This document shows, piece by piece, positions 41,168-46,547 of a stretch of DNA of 46,547 bases. The translations under genes were made by a program, and so were the position numbers. The first letter of the stretch is position 1; each line of letters opens with the position of its first letter. The stretch lies in the NCBI RefSeq assembly GCF_020595095.1, contig NZ_JAJDOP010000019.1, positions 1 to 46,547 on the forward strand, read 5' to 3'. This stretch comes from Microvirga rosea (lineage in GTDB: Bacteria; Pseudomonadota; Alphaproteobacteria; Rhizobiales; Beijerinckiaceae). Below the pieces are notes generated by a model. It did no database searches. It worked only from the letters and a program-made list of their open reading frames with translations, and was not told the origin of the DNA.

Positions 41168-43459
41168 TCAGTCTGCTGGCGGTGGCTCCTGTGAAATCGT
41201 CACATGCAGGTCGTAAGATCCATCCTCAAATGACAGGTGAAGTCTAGTCATCTTAGAGGTGGGATTGCCAACGATCTCTGTCGCATTGGCGAAGGATGGG
41301 ATGGTGACAGAGGCGCGATCTGCTGCTGAAAGATCGTCGAGTTCGACGAGCTCGAACTGTGCCTCCCCAACGTAGCGTAGCCCATCAAGCTCGGGGAGGT
41401 CGCGCCGACTGTCATCGTCAAAACGAAGGCGGTCTGAATGCGGAATATGCAGGATATTTCGTCCGTCAGAGGAGATGTTGATCTGGATATCGTCCGAACC
41501 CCATTCGTTGCCAAAGGTGCCATCCGTCTCATCGATACAGGTGAGCGTAGCCAAACCCAACGCGTGGGATCTTGGGCCAGGCACCGCATAAAGATAGGAA
41601 ACATCGCTCGTAAGCAGAATATCGAAGGGGAGATTTTCATTTGGGTCGAATGGTGGCGTTCCCTTTCGCTGGACCAGAAAGTAGCCTGTTGCAGGCCAGC
41701 GATAAGTATGAACGGCGACCGCTGGTTCCCCCGGTTCTAGCTGGTCAGCGAGGCCGACATGACGGCGCGGCTCACCCGGTCGCTCCTCGAGGAGCTGGAC
41801 GAGGTGCCGGTTATGATGGCTGCGCAGCGTGATCGTGCTGGTGACCGTCATCCCGCCATCCGGATTGGTGTCCAAGGGGGCGGTGAACCAGACGCAATCG
41901 AACTCACTCCAGGGGGTACTGGGATCATCATCGCAGTGCTGAGCTCCGGACTTGTGTGCAAAACGGATGGGGACACCGCGCAACAAGGGTATGGCGTCAT
42001 CTGCACTGGTGCCCTCGAAACGGTGGATGGCCAGCTTGAAGGCTGCTTCGCGCACGCGAGACTTCATGAACACTCGGATAAAGAACGGCGCCGACGGAAG
42101 GGCAAAGCGGGTTCCCCAGCGTCTCTCGAGCACCGCTTCATCAGCCAGAGTTTTAAACGGCGGATAGGGAATGGAGAGGTTATCTGCTGTGTAAACCTCA
42201 AAGGAAACGCGCTCACTCCCATTGACCATTCTGAAGGCGTACCCACCTGCTTCGTCAATCCGATACCAATGCATTTCACCTTCGACGAGGAGGTCTGATA
42301 CCGTCTGGTCGGCTGTAGGGAACAGGACTGGCTCTGCGGTGAGAGCCGAATTGTGCAGCCGTGCCGGAAAGAGGTCGAGCGACAGCGGCATGTGGTCGCT
42401 GGTGTAGTTGTTCGGTGGGTTCGTATTGGAGCCCGCGGCAACTTCATAGGGAATGCAGATGTGCTGCGCCACCAGACGGCCCGGGAACGGCGCCGGCATG
42501 ACAAAATAATCGAGACGCTGCTCAGGGATCGTCGCGCCCCGATCAAAGAAGTCAGGCAGGGGTGTTCCCGATGACGGATCACCAGGACATTGCTCCCGAT
42601 GCCACATATCCCAGAGCTCGTCGGTGAAGCTGCTACCGGACGTCGCGAAGCGTTCTTTCCACTCGCTCCGTGGCCCGCCAGTATGCTGCATACCATCGAT
42701 GTTGATATCACCGCACAGGATGACCTCTGCCCTACCTGGAAATCCGTCAACCTGAGAGCTTATGAGATTAAACACCTGCTGAAGTTGAGATTTGCGGATC
42801 TCCTTGAATTTCTCTGGATCGTCATGCGGAGCCGCCTGGGTATGAGTGGTGACGATATGGATCGGGCGGTTACCGTCATGGAAGAAACCGGCATAGAGAG
42901 CTCCTTTGCACGAAAGGTCGTCCGGAAAGGCAGCTTCTTCATACGGAACGAATGCCACCTTGGGGATGCCATTGGGAAAGGCGGCTCTCATTGCCGCGTC
43001 GAAATGAGGCTCGAGGGTCTCTGGAATCGGTGTTGTCTGAAACGGCAGACGGCTGAAGATCATCAGTCCTGAGTCCTCGAATTTGGTGGACAGCAGCAAG
43101 GCGACGCCAGCCGTAATAACACCAAGGCCCCAGAGCAACGGCATGGTCGGCACGACGAGCAGCCAGGCGGCGCCGCCCGTGATCAGAGCCTGCAGCGCCA
43201 ACTCGTCCTGATCCGCTTTGATGACGATGTGCGGAAACTCACCACCAAGCTCGGATTTGAACACTTCGCGCGCATCTTCGTCGAATACCTCCTGCAGACA
43301 GACAATGTCCCACGACCGAGGACTATCTTTGATGCGTTGACTGATCGTCTTGGCGCGCTCCTCAGTATTGGTGGTCGGCGGAAAAGTTCTCTGCGCTAGT
43401 GCCTCCAGTCCCCAGGAGCGCATTTGGGTATTGTAGGTGAGAACGCGCAGAGAGCTCAT
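41168..43459 (-). CDS. Large endonuclease/exonuclease/phosphatase (EEP)-fold protein, last gene of a four-gene operon
   Basis: 763 residues. Residues 1-365 are an EEP domain with its active-site set visible: N10 (LTYNTQ), E57 (CLQEV), H206 (TTHTQA), D251 and N253 (GDIN), D317 (RLDYF), and D355-H356 (SDHMP). The pattern resembles sphingomyelinase-like phosphodiesterases as well as DNases. Uniquely, two hydrophobic stretches (ALITGGAAWLLVVPTMPLLWG and LGVITAGVALLLS, about 91-124) are inserted between the E57 strand and the DSGLMIFSRLPF strand. Residues 370-763 form beta-rich domains, one with a Cys pair in QHCDDD and FDCVWF. No N-terminal signal peptide is present. It starts in an ATGA overlap with the NHL gene. 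Confidence 0.7.
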   Translation of the reverse strand: MSSLRVLTYNTQMRSWGLEALAQRTFPPTTNTEERAKTISQRIKDSPRSWDIVCLQEVFDEDAREVFKSELGGEFPHIVIKADQDELALQALITGGAAWLLVVPTMPLLWGLGVITAGVALLLSTKFEDSGLMIFSRLPFQTTPIPETLEPHFDAAMRAAFPNGIPKVAFVPYEEAAFPDDLSCKGALYAGFFHDGNRPIHIVTTHTQAAPHDDPEKFKEIRKSQLQQVFNLISSQVDGFPGRAEVILCGDINIDGMQHTGGPRSEWKERFATSGSSFTDELWDMWHREQCPGDPSSGTPLPDFFDRGATIPEQRLDYFVMPAPFPGRLVAQHICIPYEVAAGSNTNPPNNYTSDHMPLSLDLFPARLHNSALTAEPVLFPTADQTVSDLLVEGEMHWYRIDEAGGYAFRMVNGSERVSFEVYTADNLSIPYPPFKTLADEAVLERRWGTRFALPSAPFFIRVFMKSRVREAAFKLAIHRFEGTSADDAIPLLRGVPIRFAHKSGAQHCDDDPSTPWSEFDCVWFTAPLDTNPDGGMTVTSTITLRSHHNRHLVQLLEERPGEPRRHVGLADQLEPGEPAVAVHTYRWPATGYFLVQRKGTPPFDPNENLPFDILLTSDVSYLYAVPGPRSHALGLATLTCIDETDGTFGNEWGSDDIQINISSDGRNILHIPHSDRLRFDDDSRRDLPELDGLRYVGEAQFELVELDDLSAADRASVTIPSFANATEIVGNPTSKMTRLHLSFEDGSYDLHVTISQEPPPAD

Positions 43460-44283
43460 GGCGACACCGCTATGCCGAAGGGACGCTGAATTCCGAGGGG
43501 AGGAAGCCGGACTTCATCAACAATCGCCAAACTCCCAGGAGCAACGGCGACTTCGAGAACGAGGCCGAGCGTCGAGACCAAAACCAGAATCGTGGCTGCG
43601 TTAACTGTGGTGACCGCAGTAGGACCGAAGAGACGCCGATCTTCAAGCGTGATCACAACCGAGAGCTGCTCGTCCAGCAACACTATCCGCCGCGCCCCGA
43701 AATCAGCAACCGCAACGTGGCTGCCGCAGACGGCCAGAGCTATTGGCGCTGATAGGGCGTTGCTTGGAGAGACTGTCCAGTTGGCACCCGTCACATCATC
43801 GAAGCGGGCGATACGACCGAGCCGCGGGTCTGCTACCAGAATGCGCCCCTGTGCGTCCACCGCAATCGAAAATGGGTCCGCAAAGCGACCCGGAGCATCG
43901 ATAGCTCCTGGCGCCGCCGGCTGCCCATAAGTGGCGACAACGCCGTCGCTGCCGAGACAGACAATCCGACGATGTCCGTTGTCGGCCACCCAGATATCTC
44001 CGGTCGTGCTTTCCGCTGCGCTGGTCGGCCTGGAGAGGCTCGTTCCGTCAGGAAAGTCGGGGTGAAAGACTTGCCAGATACTCAGATCGTCCGGATCGGC
44101 AAGGATCACACGGTTATTGCCTTGGTCGGCGATGCAGAGTCCAGATGTCAGTGCCGGTGAGAGGCCGGCGGGCTGCAAGAACTGCCATTGGCCGTTTCCA
44201 GGACCGCCATGATCTGCGGCAGTGCCTGCGGTAACCGCAACGATCTGGTGTCTGCCAATATCGGAGACATAGAAATCTCTCAT
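43456..44283 (-). CDS. NHL-repeat beta-propeller protein
   Basis: 275 residues made of about five or six NHL-type blades. Repeated units include GLCIADQGNNRVILADP, DIWVADNGHRRIVCLGSDG, FSIAVDAQGRILVADPRLGRIARFD and VAVADFGARRIVLLDE. Such propellers bind proteins, RNA or glycans and have no catalytic residues. No signal peptide is present. The start at 44283 has GAGGG just upstream; the frame open to 44328 overlaps the preceding gene and is less likely. It overlaps the EEP gene by four bases. Confidence 0.8.
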   Translation of the reverse strand: MRDFYVSDIGRHQIVAVTAGTAADHGGPGNGQWQFLQPAGLSPALTSGLCIADQGNNRVILADPDDLSIWQVFHPDFPDGTSLSRPTSAAESTTGDIWVADNGHRRIVCLGSDGVVATYGQPAAPGAIDAPGRFADPFSIAVDAQGRILVADPRLGRIARFDDVTGANWTVSPSNALSAPIALAVCGSHVAVADFGARRIVLLDEQLSVVITLEDRRLFGPTAVTTVNAATILVLVSTLGLVLEVAVAPGSLAIVDEVRLPPLGIQRPFGIAVSP

Positions 44284-44318
44284 GCCGCCCTCAAGCGATT
44301 GAAACTTCCAATGACATA

Positions 44319-44747
44319 CTACCCACAATCCGTATCAGCTAACCGGATGGGCTCGCTGCGCCATTGCGTCTGCAGTGCATTGACCAAGCGTCGTAAACGG
44401 ACTTGGGCCCGGAATAGTCCGAGGATCTTACCGATAACTGTTCCTGCGACGGCGCTGCCCAAGACGATGGCACCATCAGTGATTCCGATACTACCTATGG
44501 TGGCGATACGAAGACCAACCCAGACAATTGCGATGAGGACACCTGTGATCATTCCAAGAGATGCTTCACCGCAGGCGCAGGCATGATACGCCCGGTTCAA
44601 GCGCTTTTCCCACGATGCACGCTCATCTGCAGCAAAGGCAGTCGTCTCCAGTCGGAGAATTCCCCGTGGCCGCGGCTGCATCAGGGGCAGAACCGACAAC
44701 GCATTCAACTCATCCGGATGATGAATGGCGCGGATTCCAGCAGCCAT
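44319..44747 (-). CDS. Two-helix membrane protein of the four-gene operon
   Basis: 142 residues. The N-terminal half (MAAGIRAIHHPDELNALSVLPLMQPRPRG...) is soluble. Two hydrophobic helices follow (SLGMITGVLIAIVWVGL and DGAIVLGSAVAGTVIGKILGLF), then a basic tail (RAQVRLRRLVNALQTQW). A strong GGAGG ribosome-binding site lies 6 bases before the ATG. It begins 11 bases after the protease gene and ends 35 bases before the NHL gene. I do not recognise the family. A membrane anchor or pore for the other products is one possibility. Confidence 0.6.
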   Translation of the reverse strand: MAAGIRAIHHPDELNALSVLPLMQPRPRGILRLETTAFAADERASWEKRLNRAYHACACGEASLGMITGVLIAIVWVGLRIATIGSIGITDGAIVLGSAVAGTVIGKILGLFRAQVRLRRLVNALQTQWRSEPIRLADTDCG

Positions 44748-44758
44748 AGAAACCTCCG

Positions 44759-45928
44759 TTAGAAGTAGCTCACATGCTTGGACGCGCGGAGCAGCAGCAC
44801 CTGCCAGTCATAAAGCCTGTAGTTCATCACATCTGTCACCATCGGTCGCGGTGTAGCCATCAAGTTGTCGGCATTGTCGGTCGCCCCCAGATGCCAGAGG
44901 TTTCCCGTGTGGCCGATTTCATGGCAGGCGACGCGACGCAGGTCCTGGGATGTCGGCATTGGCTGCGCCGCCACGGTGACAAAGTCGACAATCCAGGTAC
45001 CACAGCCGTCTTTGCTAGGCTTCACGCTGCGCACGAAGAAGACCGAGACGGGCGCGCCGTACCCTAGCAGCCTGCGCCACCCGCCGTAGAAACAATGGAC
45101 GGTCATCAGCAGATTGAATTTCGAGCCGGCAACACCAAGATCTGCACCGAAGGCGTTGGCATCGCACGGCGGATCAAGCGTATCGGAGTCTCCAGGCTCA
45201 CGATCAAGTACTGTGATCCAGTCTTTGGTGACGATGGGGGTGCCGGAAAACCCCGTCACGTACTGCAAGGGAGCGGAGGGAACCAAACGAATATTCGCTT
45301 CACGCTTCAACAGATGAGCAGCTGCCTGGAGTTGGTCGACCGCATGGTCGATTGTATCCACCGGTCGCGATCGCTCATCGGCTAGGATCACCGGGCAGAC
45401 ACGAAGCAGCTTCTCCGGTCGAATTCCTAGTAAACCCGCGATTGTGTCGGCGATAGAGGCGATGGTCCACACAATAGCAGTCGCCAGACTGATAATCCAA
45501 CGGATGAAGGCTCCGAGAATCGGAATTGACAGGATGACAGCAATGATTGCGGCAATCGCTGACCAGACCCATCCGAGAATACTCTCGATTGTGACAACCA
45601 CCGCATTGATGATGGTGACAACTACGTCCCACATCAGGCAAATGGCAGTTGTTACGACGGCCCAAGCGGTACAAACCCAACTTGAGACCCACACGGCCGC
45701 GATACAGACCCAACTTGAAATCCAGACAGATGCCGTGCAGAACCAAGTGATGAGTTTGCATCCCCAACTGCAGGGCCACCAGTCGCAGCAGTTTTTATCC
45801 CAGGACTGACATTCGCTGTGGCCGTCATCACGCCACTCCGTGCACTCCTCGTGACCATCGTCGCGCCAGTTGGAACACTCTTTCGTACGCTGTTCGCCCC
45901 ACACCAAGCATCCTGGCATAGTCATCAT
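44759..45928 (-). CDS. Metzincin-like metalloprotease with Trp/Cys repeats, first gene of the operon
   Basis: 389 residues in three parts. Residues 17-58 contain 11-residue repeats (ECSNWRDDGHE, ECTEWRDDGHS, ECQSW...) ending in CCDWWPCSWGC. Residues 59-168 hold near-exact repeats of (V)W(I/V)SSWVC followed by long hydrophobic segments, suggesting membrane insertion or a Cys/Trp-lined hydrophobic fibre. Residues 170-389 are a protease domain with H336-E-I-G-H340-TGNLW-H346 (HExxHx5H of metzincins, though the usual Gly at position 8 is Asn) and a Met-turn candidate M357. There is no N-terminal signal peptide. The start may be any of ATG 45928, 45925 or 45919; AGGA spacing favours 45919. Confidence 0.65.
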   Translation of the reverse strand: MMTMPGCLVWGEQRTKECSNWRDDGHEECTEWRDDGHSECQSWDKNCCDWWPCSWGCKLITWFCTASVWISSWVCIAAVWVSSWVCTAWAVVTTAICLMWDVVVTIINAVVVTIESILGWVWSAIAAIIAVILSIPILGAFIRWIISLATAIVWTIASIADTIAGLLGIRPEKLLRVCPVILADERSRPVDTIDHAVDQLQAAAHLLKREANIRLVPSAPLQYVTGFSGTPIVTKDWITVLDREPGDSDTLDPPCDANAFGADLGVAGSKFNLLMTVHCFYGGWRRLLGYGAPVSVFFVRSVKPSKDGCGTWIVDFVTVAAQPMPTSQDLRRVACHEIGHTGNLWHLGATDNADNLMATPRPMVTDVMNYRLYDWQVLLLRASKHVSYF

Positions 45929-46213
45929 CCTAGCAATGCTGAAGTCGCACGCGGTAGATCACGAACTCTACTAGGGGATAATCCCAGTATTGATTACTTT
46001 TCCTATCTTTGCAATCTTCGCCTTCGAAGGTGAGATTAGCCTCCGGAATGCGAAGAAGCAGAATTCAACAGTGCATACTCAATACACTCAAGAATATCCG
46101 CAAATAATATATTAATATCAATAACTTAATTCCAATAATCCATATTCTTGAGAATTCCCCGCTCAATATGGATTGATAGGAGTTTAGGCTCCTCTTATGG
46201 CATAGAGGTCTGC
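45929..46213. other. AT-rich intergenic region between the operon and the right NUDIX copy
   Basis: No gene is seen. The part 46060-46170 is strongly AT-rich and probably holds promoters for the divergent genes. GAGG at 46205-46208 serves the NUDIX start. Confidence 0.45.
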
Positions 46214-46547
46214 ATGCGCCGTCGACCATCAGCCCGCGTACTTGTGCTCGACCCCTTGGGGAGAGTTCTGCTGTTTCGCTTCTCCCATGACCGTGGCCCT
46301 CTCGCAGGCCAAACATACTGGGCCACGCCTGGAGGCGGGGTTGAAGACGGGGAGACGTTCGAAGAAGCCGCGATCCGAGAACTCCGAGAAGAGACCGGCC
46401 TGCATGTGGACCCAGTTGGCCCGGAGGCGGGACAGCGAGAGTTCGTTATGCAATTGCCGGATGGTGACCATGTAATCGCCGAGGAACGCTTCTTCGCTGA
46501 GACACAGAACACAGCTCTTACCCGTGATAGCTGGACCGCCTTAGAGA
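46214..46547 (+). CDS. NUDIX hydrolase (right copy of inverted duplicate), cut by window edge
   Basis: The first 111 codons of a protein with the same residues as the left copy at 652-1113, including the full NUDIX box. GAGG lies 5 bases before the ATG. Only three bases differ, at positions 9, 12 and 15 of the gene, all silent. Upstream sequence is unrelated to that of the left copy. The orientation is inverted relative to the left copy, about 45 kb away. Confidence 0.85.
   Translation, partial: MRRRPSARVLVLDPLGRVLLFRFSHDRGPLAGQTYWATPGGGVEDGETFEEAAIRELREETGLHVDPVGPEAGQREFVMQLPDGDHVIAEERFFAETQNTALTRDSWTALE

Overview
The window reads as a fragment of an alphaproteobacterial genome, most likely from the order Hyphomicrobiales (a Microvirga/Methylobacterium-like organism fits, but this is inference). 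The grounds are a MucR/Ros-type regulator, a sigma-factor/small-protein/PIMT operon, DUF922, hemolysin III, SelO and RecD2 proteins of alphaproteobacterial type, and fairly high GC. The right edge stops inside a sequence whose other copy sits near the left edge, so that edge may be a contig end at a repeat.

Layout. 1-3300: truncated nucleotidyltransferase, NUDIX hydrolase, a secreted DUF922 protein with a broken zinc site, a dead modE-like gene and a VOC protein. 3666-6458: a compact, AT-richer three-gene operon (PD-(D/E)XK-like nuclease plus two unknown partners), which looks like a horizontally acquired, probably anti-phage, module. 6684-7232: an insertion-sequence remnant that cuts into a Rap1a-like gene. 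7312-14140: PIMT/sigma operon, MFS transporter, small membrane proteins, second NUDIX, tautomerase and divergent GlxA/AraC regulator. 14258-28740: a thiC fragment followed by mostly housekeeping genes (hemolysin III, HtpG, DEDDh exonuclease, tRNA-Cys, SelO, RecD2, MDR oxidoreductase, phosphodiester glycosidase, cupin), then a dead 2-hydroxycarboxylate transporter. 29144-31330: MerR regulator with a classic MerR-type promoter, and an AAA ATPase.

31341-36507 is the least ordinary part. It holds a degraded Pro-rich/transposase-like gene, then about 1.9 kb with no credible gene but a dense series of hairpins. That stretch ends in an array of about six inverted-repeat modules built on TTAGGCCGGAAAAAT, which lies just upstream of an unrecognised 578-residue protein. 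36610-41113 contains an unknown protein, a HAD hydrolase, a MucR-like gene broken at a G-run, and an ABM / ECF41 sigma / SnoaL-like cluster. 41168-45928 is a tight four-gene minus-strand operon: metzincin-like protease with Trp/Cys repeats, two-TM protein, NHL propeller, and a large endonuclease/exonuclease/phosphatase-fold protein. I know of no described function for this combination.

The best candidates for undescribed systems are the 41168-45928 operon, the 3666-6458 operon, and the hairpin array with its 578-residue partner. All calls come from reading motifs by eye; no database search was run.
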